Shown: positions 1-13,458, counted from the stretch's first letter. The stretch is DNA of 64,000 nt from Muscardinus avellanarius (GCA_963383645.1 OY726576.1:9538102-9602101); one strand, 5' to 3'. Translations and numbers: made by a program. Notes: generated by a model from the letters alone, not told the origin.

Positions 1-227
1 AGCTGTAACAGTTTTTCTCAGCCTTTCTTCTGTCTCAGAAACTTTTTTTAAAAATTAAATGGTGACATGCTCTGGGATGGAATGATGCTTCCATAGCAGT
101 GGGATGGGGGAAGAGAGAATAGAAGGAAGAGAACGTCCTGACAATAACCAGGACACATGCTTAGGAACTGCTGCACCTTGCTGGACTTCACAGGCATTAA
201 GTATTTAGTCTTCAAAAATAATCTCTC

Positions 228-610
228 CGTGGAAAGGCCTGGAGAACATTATGTTAAGTGAGATCAGCCAAGCACAGAAAGAGAAGGGACATATGTTTTC
301 TCTAATATGCTCAAACTAGGGAGTACTAGGGATACCAGAGGGACTCCAGATAATGGAGGGGAAACTTCAGCAAAGCCAGAAAGCAAGGGGAGGGGAGGAA
401 GAAGGCTGAGGTTCATTCATGGAAAAGCTACATTCGAATATGTGTGTACATGTGAATAGAACATTGTTAGCCTGGACGCTCGGTATTGGGAGGGAGGGAA
501 ATGGGGAAGTGATGGAGGCTGGGTGGAAGGCACTAAGCACTGTGTGAATGTATGCCATTGCCAACACGATCCACATCGTGGTGTGAGACTACAGTGCACC
601 AGTAAAAAAT
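228..610 (+). mobile_element. L1 3' end (3' UTR type B), 5'-truncated
   Basis: Starts with the last ORF2 codons (GAGAACATTATGTTAAGTGA) and runs through a G-rich 3' UTR to an A-rich end. Flanked by an 11-bp direct repeat AATAATCTCTC at 217-227 and 611-621, the target-site duplication. The same 3' UTR type occurs at 28050-28288 and 40669-40975. Confidence 0.85.
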
Positions 611-835
611 AATAATCTCTCTGCGATGACTACTGTATTAACAATACAAAGTGAATTTCAGATAGAAAAGAAGATGCAAGATTCTGTTCACAGAGCACCA
701 GGATTAATATTGTTAAATGGTGCCATCCCCAAAATGACCGGCAGATTCTTACCAAAACCCCACGTTGCTTTTTTACCTACGGAAATGGACGAGCTGAGAC
801 AAAACATCACATAGAAATATAAGGGAGCCTAATTA

Positions 836-1312
836 AGACAAAGTAATCTGGAAAACTAAGAGCAAAACTGGAAAAATCACACTTCCCAATTTTAAAATTT
901 AGTATACAGCTATAGAAGTCAAGGGAGTACGGTGCTGTCATAAGAAGGCATATAGATGAATGGAATAGAATTGACAATCTAAAATAAACATTTAATCTAT
1001 GGTCAATCGACTTTCAACAAGGTTGCCAAGACAACTCAGTGCAGAAAGAATATTTTCAATGAACTGACCTGGGACCAAGGGCTAGCCCAAGTCACAGAAT
1101 GAAGCTAGATCTTATTTCAAACCATATACCACAAAATAACTCAAATGGATCAAGTTCCAAGATGTGAGGGCTAAAACTATAAAATTCTTAGGAGAAAACA
1201 TAACAGTGAATCTTGGACGAATCGATGACTCTTGTAGCTATGCTGCTACTAGCAACAAAAGGAAAAAGTAGGCAAGCCTCATCAAAATTAAAACCTTTTG
1301 TGAAGAGAACTG
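836..1312 (+). mobile_element. Old L1 ORF2 fragment
   Basis: Reads as decayed reverse-transcriptase-distal ORF2, including stretches like AACAAGGTTGCCAAGACAA and AAAACTATAAAATTCTTAG that are typical of mammalian L1. Many stops and no TSD. It is separate from the 3' UTR fragment just before it, whose part of L1 would lie downstream. Confidence 0.75.
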
Positions 1313-2242
1313 AAATGCCCTGGTGAAGTGATGGAAATTGTAATAATCAAGGCACCTTGAGGTCTGGAGGCAGGAATCCACAGGGGATGGCAGCCAAGCT
1401 ATTCCTCTTTCATTGAGGAGTCAAAGGAAATCATTCATTTCTTGACAAATTATTTTCCAAAGATTAATAATAAATGACTTCTGAGACAAGCCCATTATCA
1501 ACCATACAAATTGGAGTCTTGTGTTTTCCATATAAAACAGCATCTGACTTATGCTCTGTAAGCCTTCATTTTTTTTTTTTTAATAGCCAGTTAACACATG
1601 GCATGTTGATAAAAACTGTCAGAACGACATTGACATGGACAAGATCCACGGGGTGGAGACTCACACGAGAAAGAAAATGGAATTAAGCCTGTGGGTTTAA
1701 TTTTATTTTTATATGCATGTCACAACAGCTGATATCAGCATAACAAAAGGCTGACATTCTTGAGTTCTATGGAGCCCTAGTAAGTGCACAGACAGGCTGA
1801 TGAAATGGCTTTGCAAAATCACAGTTCTCCAAGTAAAATACAGGCATTTTAAAGGAACAAATGTATTTGCAAAAACTAAAATGTTGATAAAACAACCTAG
1901 AAAGTTTCTGATCCTGGATAATCAGCTTGCCATTTAAAATCGTCTCAAAGTTTACTGTAACTGCAATTATTTACAGATGCTTTAATTGCATAAAGGGCCA
2001 AGACACAGTCATAGTGAGGGGGAAAGATAAGCATTTATGTTGTTCTTAACTCAAGAAACTGAAGAATTTAGGTAATTTCTGCTCCTGTAAAAAATTCACT
2101 GATGTTAAAAAAAAATCCAGCAGATTTTTTTCATGTGTACTGCCCAGGCAATTCCTGAGTGAAATCAATACTATGACATATTCTGAAATTCCTGAGCCTA
2201 TTTAATTTATACTTTCTTGAGTGTTAAAAGCATTAGTAGGGA

Positions 2243-2469
2243 GCCGGGCTTGGTGGCGCAGGCTTGTAATCCCAGCATTCAGAAGACTGAGACCGGAGGA
2301 TCCTGGTTCGTGGACAGCCTCAGCTACTTAGAGAGGCCCTTCACAATTCAGTGAGAGCCTCTTTCAAACATTAAAAAAAAAAAAAAAAAAAGGGCTGGGT
2401 TGTAGCTCAGAGGTAGAATGCCCTTGGGTTCCATCCCCAGTACCTCAAAAAAACAAAAACAAAAACCCT
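2243..2469 (+). mobile_element. B1-ID dimeric SINE
   Basis: Full dimer: B1 half, A-rich linker, then ID half ending CCATCCCCAGTACC and an A-rich tail. Flanked by a 10-bp TSD TTAGTAGGGA at 2233-2242 and 2470-2479. Confidence 0.9.
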
Positions 2470-2931
2470 TTAGTAGGGATGTCACCATCTACTTAGAAGC
2501 TAGATCAGAACTAATGGCATAGCAAAGTAGATAAATACCTAACCAATGCTAGAATGTTCTATCATTAAGGATTCGAAGACTTCTGGAAACACATCTTTGG
2601 ATTTCATTGCTTTTATTTTTTTTGTCTTTCAAAGGCTCATTAAAAGAAATTTAATGTATTTTTTTTTAGTGTTGAACAGTCAATGCTTTTTGAAAGGCAT
2701 GATAATAGATAGTGTTGAGTTTTGTGAGATGCAAATGTATCTGAAAGAAATACTGGGGAAAAAAAAAACTACTGGAAATACGGGGGAAAAAATAGTATGT
2801 GTGTTTATTGTCCAACATTTAAAACTAAGAGAATCCCTCCAGGATTAACTTTTGCTCATTCCTAAAATGGATAATTCTTATTAGAAATGGAGGTTTCCCA
2901 AAGAAAGCATACTTTAGAAAACCTATATGTA

Positions 2932-3196
2932 CAAAATAAAAATAAGTAATGAAAATAAAAATAGAGGTTAAAACACCAGCTTAGCCAGGCGTGGTGGCGC
3001 ACACTTGTAATCCCAACATTCGGGAGGCTGAGACAGGAGGATCATGGTTCGCGGACAGGCTCAGCTACTTAGTGAGGCCCTCTGCAATTCAGTGAGGCCT
3101 GTTTTAAAATAAAGAATAAAACACAGGGCTGGGGGCATAGCTTGGAGGTAGAATGCCCCTGGGTTCATCCCTTGTGCCTCAAAAAAAAAAAAAAAA
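2932..3196 (+). mobile_element. B1-ID SINE with about 50 extra bases at its 5' end
   Basis: The SINE body runs from about 2981 to a poly-A ending at 3196. The matching direct repeat (AAA)ACCTATATGTA sits at 2918-2931 and 3197-3207, so the inserted unit seems to begin about 50 nt before the SINE proper, with an AT-rich leader. Confidence 0.75.
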
Positions 3197-5002
3197 ACCT
3201 ATATGTATCCCTAAGTGTCCTATTGCATGGGATGGATATTAGGTTCCCTGTATGTTTAACTTCTTTTATGGAGATTTTTTTCAAATACAAGTGTTGACAA
3301 TTTCCATTATCCTCTCCTTTTCTGCCTAATGTCTGAAAATTGGTTCATTTTTTCCTTTTTTATATTCTTAGCTTCTCGTTTTTACATCTCACCCACATGT
3401 TATATTTCCATTTGATTTGACCCAATAAATATAACTTCTGGACCCGGGGATCCCTGAAGGTTGGGACTGGTGATATGTCATGAGTCATTCAACCCTTGGT
3501 ATTTCTGAAACTAATATTTGACATCATCTCCGCCTGGCTGTGAACATCCTCTGGAGTTTATTTCAAACCTATGATTGAACTTGGAGCTAGAGTTCCATCT
3601 CAGATTAACTCATAATACTGCCTCAAGTCATGGTTCTGTGATTTCTCACTGGACTACATTCATTTTTGGTGGCTGGTTACATTTAATAGAACTTTGTCTC
3701 AGATTAACCAAGGCATCCAGGGATAAAAACAAAAAACAAACAAACAAAAAACCATAAAATTGGACATAACAGTTTCTCTGTGGACAGACTTCCAAGAAGC
3801 TTCTCATCTTGCAAAGGCTGACAAATAACTGTCTACTTTTATGTTTATCGTTATTTGCTGTCTTCCCTTCAACTCCAAGAACTTGATGCGTTGGTTAACT
3901 CCGTGCCCTTCATCAAGAAACACCGTCTCTCTTAATCAGTGGACACGGGGGACGCCTTCTCCTCACTTTCCATCTGTGATGGTCGTTTGGGGCCTATCGT
4001 CCTACAGCTACACCCACAGGAACAGTCTAAACAGCAGAGAATGTGGAGTTGGTTTTGACCATCTCTGGGGGTATCAATTTGACCTAACCTCTTTCTACCA
4101 TATTATCTGTGGCTGTCCCCGTGAAATCATAAAGGTTTCTTGAATACAGACCCAACTGCCATGAGATACCTTAGCTGAGAAAGTGTGGAAAGGCCTAAAT
4201 AAATCCTTATTCCTAGGAAAACAGCTTCAAACATGTGCTCTACTCCTCAGAGCAGGATCACCATCAATGTTTATACATATTCCCAAACACATTTTCCGTA
4301 GCAGATAAAATACTGATTACTGGAGATATAAATATGATAAGAAACATAGTCCTTACATTACCACCCAGGAAGAGGGGGAAATACAAGTAAAGAAGATGAT
4401 ACTCATTCAGCAAGAGATTAAACTCTTATCCTAACCTTACCTTCCTGGTCATCCTTTCTTTTTCTTTCTCCTTACAACAGGATATTATATTTAGGGTCTG
4501 ATATGGCTCAGGGTCCCTTTCCTATCCCTGGAGTAACCTAGAATCTTCTCAGGCCGTCATTAAAGTTTCATGGTCCATGATAGTGATTAATGTGGACACT
4601 GCTGTGTGATATAACTCTGGGTCATAAAAAACAGAGCATAAAGGAATATCTATTGGGCAGGGGTGGAGGAGTGGTATTGGAAACCTCTAAGAACATTTTC
4701 CTTACTATTAGAAAGGGTCATAAAACATAGAATTTTCTAGTGCCGTATGTGGACTTTGGTTCATGGAAAAGCAATGTTTTGGATGCATGGCCATCTTCAA
4801 ACTGTAGGGGACCAAAACCCACAGCAAAAAATATCACCCAAGTCTCCAGTGCTAATTAATTAATTGATTAATGAGTTTCTGATTTATAAACAATCTGCAA
4901 CCACGTCTTCTCTGGAGTTCTTGATGTGTGAAGTAAGAAATTCCTTAATCTTTAAGTTATTGAATAATAACCACAAGAACTTGGATGTTTTATTTTATCA
5001 TA

Positions 5003-5115
5003 ATTTTATAAATAAAGAAAGCAAGGCTCAGAAGAGGTAAGTACATAGTCAAAGGTGAATTTAAAGTTGGCTTGTTTATTTCCTAAGCTCAACATCTTTC
5101 CATTCTGCCATCTAA
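5003..5115 (+). mobile_element. MIR fragment
   Basis: Contains the MIR core pattern: AGGCTCAGAAGAGGTAAGTA, then a degenerate 'CAAGGTCACA' region, ending near CATTCTGCCATC. Ancient tRNA-derived SINE; edges approximate. Confidence 0.6.
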
Positions 5116-6930
5116 TTTTCTTAGGTCTGTGCACTTTAAACAAAAAGTAAACAAAAGGTGCATATGATAAGGACTAATGAGTGGGATTAGACTTGAAGGA
5201 GTGAGCGATACTCGTGTGAATGGGTGGACAGAGGGTCACTGACAAGGGTACCACTAGGCCTTGAACCAGTTTTAGACCTTTCTATAGCCAAGAACATATA
5301 TTAGGAGAGGGGTCAAACAATTGAGACATTTAGTCATATGATTCAATTTATCCAATTCATAGGGATAACTAAATCTTCGAATGTATTTTTTTTTCCTAAG
5401 TTGAATAAGGATGTTAATTACATAGAAATACAGCGCATTTCCTTGCCTTTCCATGGAACCATTATCTCCCAAAGGGTTTGAAACATGGGAACATTTATAA
5501 AATAGTGCTAAGATATAAAATGATATGATCACACACTGTTCTGTCCTGGGAGAATTTGTTTCCTGGGAGTCTTCAGTGTGGATTCTTCAAAAAAATAATA
5601 ATTTTAAACATAATCACTTCTGAATACACCATGAAGACCATCCAAAACTCTCAAAATTGACCACTAATTAAAAACCAACACATTTTGCGCATATATTTCT
5701 CTCAATGATCTGATTTATTTTTCCTTCTGGACGTCTTGATAGTCAACAAGGGGCAATAATGAATAGAGAGACAGACGTGATAATAAGGCTTTGCTAAATG
5801 GATTGGGTTTTCATACTGTATATTTAATTTTTACAGTCCCTTTGATGTCTCAAAAGAAAACATTCCACATAATGAAATTGTCCTTATTTGGACTTGGATG
5901 GATATTTATTTTCAGAAATACTAGTTCTTCAAATGCTTTGAGAAAAGAAGCAGAGTGCTGATAAGGGAGACATGTAGGGTTGATGATCACCTTATTAATT
6001 GTGAATACCAGAGTCATTTTTCCTTTATTTGTAAGAAACTATATAGGTAGCAACTTGTGTTTGCACCCAGCATTTCTTAGAATCAAATAGGAAACCTTCC
6101 TTTTCCTACAAAGATTCCCTTATATAAAATAGGCTTCTTTAGACAACATTTTCATTTGTTTCAGGAATGGCTGTAAAAATATAACTTATTTTCTAGGTAT
6201 TAGCTTTAAATTTTAATTGGATTCTATTAATTAGACCTTGGTTATATTTTCATTTTATAGGTTTTAGGGAATCTGAATTTTTACAGAAGAGGTATTCAAA
6301 TTTATCCAAAGGTCTCTGAGAAATATGAGTTCTATATTAGTTTTATTGATTATTGAAACAATGAAGCAGTAAGTAAAATTAAAGTCTGGCCCATAAGTCA
6401 AAATAGGGTTTCAGGCAAAACCTTGAGATCCTATATTAACGTTTTTATGTTTTAAAATTATACTGAATTTTCCCTTATATCCTCACAAGGAACGTCTGAC
6501 TAGACCTTCATTATACTCTTGGCTGCCTTCAGTCATGCCAGCTAGAAGGTTAGAGAACCATTCCTTGAACTCGCAATGAGACTGGAAGACATGGGGCATC
6601 AAAAAGTGCATCAAGTGAAGACTGGCTTATACTAGAACAAGTTAGTACTGTAAGAATTTACTTAATCTAATGCAAACCTTAGAATAATAATACATACCTT
6701 ATAAAGGGGAATAAAATAAACAATAAGAAATTACTGAAGATCAGAATAGAATATAACAGAGTTTGCATTTTATAAAAATGGGTTTTTAAAAAGTATGTGC
6801 ATTATAATACTACTAGAAACTAAATATGTGGACCAAAAATCATGCATATGAATCAGATACAGAACTTTGGAGACAGCTATTTGAGTTATATTTTTACCAA
6901 TAAATAGTTTGTATCCTTATTATGAATCAC

Positions 6931-7352
6931 TATAGTTTAGATATGGAACGTCCCCCAAAAGCTCATGAGTTAAAAGCCTCATCCCCAGAACAGCAAGATG
7001 CAGAGGTGAGGCTTTTAGGCGATATTTAGGTCATGAGGCTGACTCCTTATCAGGTACACAAATCTATTGGTAACTGAGTGGATTACTGAGAGGCAGGACC
7101 TCACTGGAGGAAGTGGGTCACGGGGGTGTGCACAGGAAGGGCTTATCTTGTCTGTCTCTCTCTTTCTCTGCTTCCTAGTTACCATGAGCTGAGCAGCTTT
7201 CTCCGGCCAACCACTTGCACCGTGATATTTCTTCCTGAATCAGATGATTCTTTTCATGGTTCTCTAAAACCACCAACCAAAATAAATGGCTTCCTTTTAT
7301 AAGTTATTCTTGTCAGTTATTTTGGTCACATCAAAGAAAAGCTGATTAACCT
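6931..7352 (+). mobile_element. Solo LTR, ERVL-MaLR type
   Basis: Starts TATAGTTTAGATATGGAACG, passes GGAGGAAGTGGGTCAC and a CT-rich stretch, has a polyadenylation signal in CCAAAATAAATGGC and ends near AAAGCTGATTAAC. This matches the MT/MLT-like LTR pattern of the MaLR group. No internal viral sequence is present. Confidence 0.75.
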
Positions 7353-8251
7353 TTTCTATTAGTTGAAACCTCTACCTTCTGAGAACTGTCATCCATAAAC
7401 ATGTCAAAAAAAAAACCTCTTAAATTTAAACCTATCTGATACCATGGAGCTAAATACTCCATCATATCCCTGCTTTTACAATTATGCAGAGGAAGGGCAT
7501 ATTAGGGATTATTAGTAAGTTAATTTGACTGAAAACCCTTAGTAAAATACAGCTTAAAAATTTGAGGTATATTAAAGAAATTTGAAATATATTTTGTGAT
7601 TTTATTATTTGTATTACTATTGTATGATTTGCTTAGAACTATGATTGTGTTATTAGTAAAGCAAGCAAGTAACAATGTATAATTTGTTTGGTATCAAGAT
7701 TGCTAAAGGAAGCAGAGCTGTAGAATTAAGAAATTAAATAAGAAGATCAAAGTGAAAATATGTTTGTGAACCATGCCCTAAAAATAAATACATAAATTTC
7801 TAAAAGCAAATAATAAAATTCTTCTGTTCTTGCATTGTTCACTAAAATGGTCTGGATATAATGTTTCATAGTGCAGGGTCCAAATTGCTGTTACTTAGAC
7901 TGTTTTTGTTCCCCAGAAAAAGGAATTAGAGCTTATTGGAGAAAGTGATTCTATACCAGAGGCAAAAAGAATAAAGTATACCTGAAGATCTTTATGTGTC
8001 AGAAGCAAGAAAATTTCCAAAGATCAATGGATCATGTCAAGAAGACACAGATACCAGCCAGAAAAGGGCTTCTAATTGCCAAATTTGAGACACTTTGAGC
8101 ATCAAAAGAATAGCAGCTGTGGCTGGATGAACATAGTTAAACCTGAAAATTTTAAGTCTATATAATATGCAGAAAGAGAAAATCTAATATATTCTGAAAG
8201 AAGGTGAAAAGAATACTTGTACATTCAGTTACAATTGTTGTTCAATCTTTT

Positions 8252-8473
8252 GTGTGTATGTGTGTGGGGGGGTGGTCTGGGGATGAAACCCAGGGACATT
8301 CTACCTCTGAGCTACACCCCCAGCCCTATATTTTATTATTTTTTATTTTGAAATAGAGTCTTACTGACTTGCAAAGGGCCTCACTAAGTAGCTGAGGCTG
8401 TCCTCCAATTGAGATCCTCCTGTCTCAGTCTCCCAAATGCTGGGATTACAAGCGTGCGCCACCATGGCCCAGC
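8252..8473 (-). mobile_element. B1-ID SINE
   Basis: Reverse-oriented dimer with a GT-rich remnant of the tail at its left end. Approximate TSD TTCAATCnTTTT at 8241-8251 and 8474-8485. Confidence 0.85.
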
Positions 8474-9015
8474 TTCAATCATTTTGATATTACTGACTTA
8501 TTTATTATATGAAAAATGATACAGAAAGTAAGAGATGTGAATACATCAACTGAAAGGCATTTTGGACTTAAAAAGATTATTGTAGAATTACTTCCAGGTA
8601 GACAAAACCACATACCCAAGATTCAACTGGACAAATATTTAAGTACTTCTTGAGTCTTACATTCAGTTTATAAAAAATACAAGATTCTATTATATGCTAA
8701 GGATTTTTAAAGTCATACTTTGGCTCCTATCAAGTCAAAGATCTGGCTTCTTAACTTGACATTCCACAGCCCTCCTTGAACTTGGGTGAGAAGCAAAAAT
8801 ATTACCCTGTTAGTTGGAACTTCTACATGGAATCTAACATTCTCCTGTTACGAATGTAGTTTATAAGTCACAGTGGTGCTGGCAAGATCTGTGACTCTCA
8901 CCAGTAGAAATCACAGATACTTTCATACCATATTCCAGTTGTTGCAAATATCACGTATTAAATTGCTAATAAAATATGTATTATTTTATCCCAAAATTAT
9001 TTTAATATTTTTTGA

Positions 9016-9225
9016 TGGTACTGGGGGTAGAAACCAGGGGCTTTTCTACCTCTGGGCTATACTCCCAGACCTATTTTTTTTTTATATTTATTTGGAAACA
9101 GGGTCTCACTAAGTTACTGAGAGCCTCACCTAAGTGGCTGAGGCTGGCTTTAAAGCTGTGTGATACTCCTGTCTCAGCCTCCCAAGGGCTGGGATTACAA
9201 GTGTGTGTCACCATGCCAGGCTATT
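9016..9225 (-). mobile_element. B1-ID SINE
   Basis: Reverse-oriented dimer, flanked by a perfect 15-bp TSD TTTAATATTTTTTGA at 9001-9015 and 9226-9240. Confidence 0.9.
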
Positions 9226-9484
9226 TTTAATATTTTTTGAAAAATTTTCAGTGAAATTTATTTCCTTTTAATCCTAGGTACTTCGATGTATTAACATTCT
9301 GAGAAGGGTCTAGCTTCATGAGGCTGCCAAATAGGTTAATGTTACCAAATAAGATTAAGAACTCTTAGAAGGGAAAAAATCCTTTCAAAGGCTTATGAAC
9401 TTGAATGGGAGCTGTAAAATATTTATAGCAGTCCTAAGGAACTTAATATAAGAAGGATGGCTAAGGGGACACTCTTCTCTTAAA

Positions 9485-9815
9485 CTTACAGAACCTGCAG
9501 TGTTTTCAAACAAGACTGAAAATTCTGTGAAACTCTCCCATTGAGAGCTGTGGTTTTTGAACCCTCTCTTTAAAATGGACTGGATTTGTGACTCTTGACA
9601 AATAAAGTGGAGTCACACTTCCCAAGTAAGAGCTAGGTAGGACACCATTCACTTCCCATGCCAGAACCAGGAGACCACGGAGCAGAGACATGCAATCCCC
9701 TTTGTTCTCTGTGGGCATTCCTGACCCACTGAAGATGGATCAAAATAAAACAGTGTCTGTTTTATGCCACTGAGCTTTGAAGTAATTCGCTATGCAGCAG
9801 TAGATAACCGCAGTA
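9485..9815 (+). mobile_element. LTR fragment, MLT1-like (ERVL-MaLR)
   Basis: Carries GGACTGGATTTGTGACTC, a diverged middle, an AATAAAA signal followed by TTTTATGCCACTGAGC, and an end near GCAGTAGATAACC; these are landmarks of MLT1 LTRs. No viral coding sequence. Confidence 0.65.
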
Positions 9816-10470
9816 GGGTTTAGGATGAGCCCAACACAAACATAGTTCTGTATCACCAGTCTTTCTTAGTAGATCATATCACTTGAAATGAAACAGAACA
9901 CAAGTGGCCTTGCAATTTTTGTGAAAAACCAGTAAGTTGCAGTTCAATTGTCTGCACAGCTCAGATTATATGAACCTCACTAGATGGTTTATACGGAGTC
10001 CCCCTGAGGTACCCCATCCTGGCTGCAGTGCAGCTCCCCTGCTGTCCCTGACCAAGACTCATTTCTATTCTAAGTTCTATTTCACTTAATAGGGATGCCA
10101 ATGTTGAACTGGACACCAACATAAAATGCGCTTGAGACAAGGGGGAATGAATCTTTTTAAGGAATTCTACAGAAAGAACTCTTTAGAGGCTGGATGCCTT
10201 GATCTCGTGAAACTCTCTTGGACATCCTTATGGCTATCTAGGACCCGGATCTCTCTCGTCTTTACGTGCATATCCTTGGTGTTCTACCCTACGGCATAAA
10301 CTGTACACTCCTAGGCAACGAGCATTAGCTCATCAAACCCACCCCCAGGCAAGGAGAGTATCTACGGACACACATAGCAAATGAGACCCCACATTTCTGT
10401 TGTGTTAGGTCTGAATATCTGATATATGTTAGGCTGCATGAAGGGAGAAAATGATATGGTTTATAAAAAG

Positions 10471-10545
10471 ATATATATATATATATATGTAAATATATAT
10501 ATATATATATATATACACACAAACTGTGTGTGTGTGTGTTGCCAG

Positions 10546-10588
<43 letters not shown>

Positions 10589-10618
10589 AACTGTGTGTGT
10601 GTGTGTGTGTTGCCAGCT
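10471..10618 (+). repeat. Compound AT / AC / GT microsatellite, duplicated unit
   Basis: Two successive copies of the same block: an AT run, then ACACACAAACTGTGTGTG, then GTTGCCAGCT, the two GTTGCCAGCT ends being at about 10539-10548 and 10609-10618. The AC and GT runs within each block are self-complementary. Confidence 0.9.
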
Positions 10619-11335
10619 TCAGATTTTTCAGGACTTGTGATTATCTGCCACATAGAAAGTATTTTGGAAGGAATGCATTTTGATTATAAAAATAATCTGA
10701 GCTTAGTAAAATCTGTACCTATTAAAATATTAATTCTAACCTACAGAGGCAGGTATACATATGTATATATCTGTTTACATATGTGTATCTAAGTATGTGT
10801 ACATTTGTTCTATACTTTCCTTTTTAATGATCTACCAAAAAACCTTGGCAGTGCTCAATTTAGGATCAAGGTAGGACATGTGTTGTTGTTTTTTTCTACC
10901 ATATTATAACATTCACTATAAAGTATAAGCTGTCATTCATGGATTGTTTTTGCCTACACCTGTATCCTTTTGAACAAAAGCAATTCACCTTTAGCAGAAG
11001 CTATTAAGGGCTTCTGTGTCCTCCTGTAGGCGAACACAGGTCAGAGAGGTAGGTGGGATTGTAAGTGGCTTTAAGAATCAGTTCTGTTTGACAAAAATTC
11101 CATTGGTCTAAAAATATCAGATATGGGTACGTTTTATACTTGAAAATTGTGGGGAAGCAATGACCTGCTTCACAACAACACAGATGTGACTGCTTAGGTT
11201 AGGGGTGGGGACTTTGAGGGTGGAATCCAGAGTTCTCAGCAGTATTTCACAGTGACCATAAGAGAATCCACCTTCATTTTGGAACAGTGGAAACCATGGC
11301 TTGGTGAAATTAGCAAGAACAACAAAGAACTGTCA

Positions 11336-11506
<171 letters not shown>

Positions 11507-11747
11507 TTAAGAGGATGTGAATGGGTTGGTTTTAAAGGTTGCCGGTACCATGTTGATTTCACTACTTTTCCCCCCTCCCAGAAAACCCTGGTAGTGTTTT
11601 CTGGAAGAAGACGAAAACTCTTCTAGATTTGTGCTTCTTTGTTACAGTGATCTTCAAATAACATAGATAATTTAAAAAAAGGTAGCTTCTTAGTCTCTAC
11701 TGGTTCTTCTGAAGATTTAAAAAACTAAACATCAACCTCCTGTTTTA

Positions 11748-11959
11748 TTTATTTATTTATTTATTCATTGATTGATTGATTGATGGTACTGGGGTTCCTG
11801 GAAACCCTTCTACCTCTAGGCTAAACTCCCAGACCTATTTTATATTTTTATTTGAAAACAGGGTCTCTTAAGCCAGCGTGGCTGGCTTCGAACCAGGGCG
11901 ATCCTCCTGTCTCCGCCTCCCAAGCGCGGGGATTACAAGTGTGCACCACTATGCCTGGC
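11748..11959 (-). mobile_element. B1-ID SINE, short-linker subfamily, with TTTA/TTGA tail
   Basis: Reverse orientation; has the CTTAAGCCAGC junction and the TTCCTGGAAACCC 3' half of the youngest subfamily seen here. Perfect 15-bp TSD CAACCTCCTGTTTTA at 11733-11747 and 11960-11974. Confidence 0.92.
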
Positions 11960-11987
11960 CAACCTCCTGTTTTAAATGTAAGAATGA

Positions 11988-12186
11988 GCCGGGCGTGGTG
12001 GAGCACGCTTGTAATCCCCGCGCTTGGGAGGCAGAGACAGGAGGATCGCGCAGGTTTGAAGCCAGCCTCGCTGGCTTAAGAGACCCTGTTTCCAAATAAA
12101 AAAAATATAAAATAGGTTTGGGAATGTAGCCCAGAGGTAGAAGGGCTTCAAGGAACCCCAGTACCACCAAAAAAGAAAAAAAAAAA
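11988..12186 (+). mobile_element. B1-ID SINE, short-linker subfamily
   Basis: Forward orientation, head-to-head with the SINE ending at 11959. TSD GTAAGAATGAG at 11978-11988 and 12187-12197. Together the two form a long inverted repeat upstream of exon F in the transcript. Confidence 0.92.
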
Positions 12187-12431
12187 GTAAGAATGAGTAT
12201 GAACTTTACGGATGGACACCAAAATGCTATCAGTGCTTAGCTTTGGGGGTGGAATTTGAGGTGATTTCCAACATTTTTTATTATGAATATATGTGACTTA
12301 TAATAAAAATTATGCACAAGTGATTTTAGTATTTAAAATGAAGTAAAATATTTTCAAAAATTATTTTATTTGAAACAGAAAATGAAAATGATCACAATTG
12401 AATTTTCCTTCAGAATAAAAAAAAGATATTT

Positions 12432-12596
12432 TTTGTGGTAACGGGAAACCCAGGTGTGTTCTACTACTGAGCGAAATCACACTCATTTTTATTTTTTGTT
12501 TTGAGACAAAGTCTTTCTTCATTGCCCAATCTCACCTGGAACTTGAAATTCTTCTGATTGGCTAGGATTACAGGTGTATGCCACTGTGCCTGGCTT
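12432..12596 (-). mobile_element. Diverged B1-ID SINE
   Basis: Recognisable ID half (CCCAGGTGTGTTCTACTACTGAGC) and B1 half (GATTACAGGTGTATGCC) in reverse, with many substitutions and deletions. Confidence 0.75.
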
Positions 12597-13458
12597 ATGC
12601 ACACGTATACTTATATGTATATGTGAAATTACAATATATAATGATATATTTACATAACCTATTAGCATCCTTTACTGTATTTAATGTAGTATGTAATACA
12701 TCAAACTTGTATTAACTGAACATTGTCATATGAAAATGAATTACATACAGATAAACATTTACCTATAACATTTAATATATATGGCTATTATTTATATATC
12801 ATATAATATAACGTAATCAGTGGTCATTAAAGTTGTATCTAGTCTCTTCACAGTAAAAGATTGATATTATGCTAAATAATCTGTTAAGTGTTTATGTGTA
12901 TCCTTAATTATTTCTGTAGGATGAATCACCAGAAATAGAATTGCTAATTCCAAAAATATGCATGCTTTAAGTTTTTTATGCAGATTACCGATTTTCTTTC
13001 TGTTAAATTCTAGGAAATATATTTTTTTAAATAATGGTATATGAATATACTTGCGTTTTTATCTTTTTATCCCTGCCCATCACCACATACACAAAAATAT
13101 ACACAATTCTAATTTTTACTGGTTTGAGCAACATTTTTCTTGAATCACAAGAGGTTTGTAGCTTGTAAATGGCACAGCTAATGCTACTTACCATAGTAAA
13201 AAATTTTTATGCATCTAATAAGTTCTCAAAGTGACTGATAGTTTCCTTTCCCAAATCCTGCAAACATTATAGCTAAATCATCTTTAATACTGACTAGGTA
13301 TAGATAAATAAAAATAAAAAAAATTTGGTTATTGGGTCTTTTATGAGAATGGCTTTTTTTTTATAAAAGAAACATCTTTTAAAATAAACATTAAAGGGAA
13401 CAATTACTTTCACCATTAACTTCTTAAAAATGAACTAAAAAATACACCTTGATCATTT

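Noticed and set aside
3841..4143. 100-residue forward open frame in non-repeat DNA
   Set aside because: No recognisable family, no splice context on the gene's strand and no flanking similarity; a chance frame of this length is expected in 64 kb.
10325..10792. Frames with Tyr-Ile repeats, also at 26597-26885
   Set aside because: They translate AT-dinucleotide repeats.
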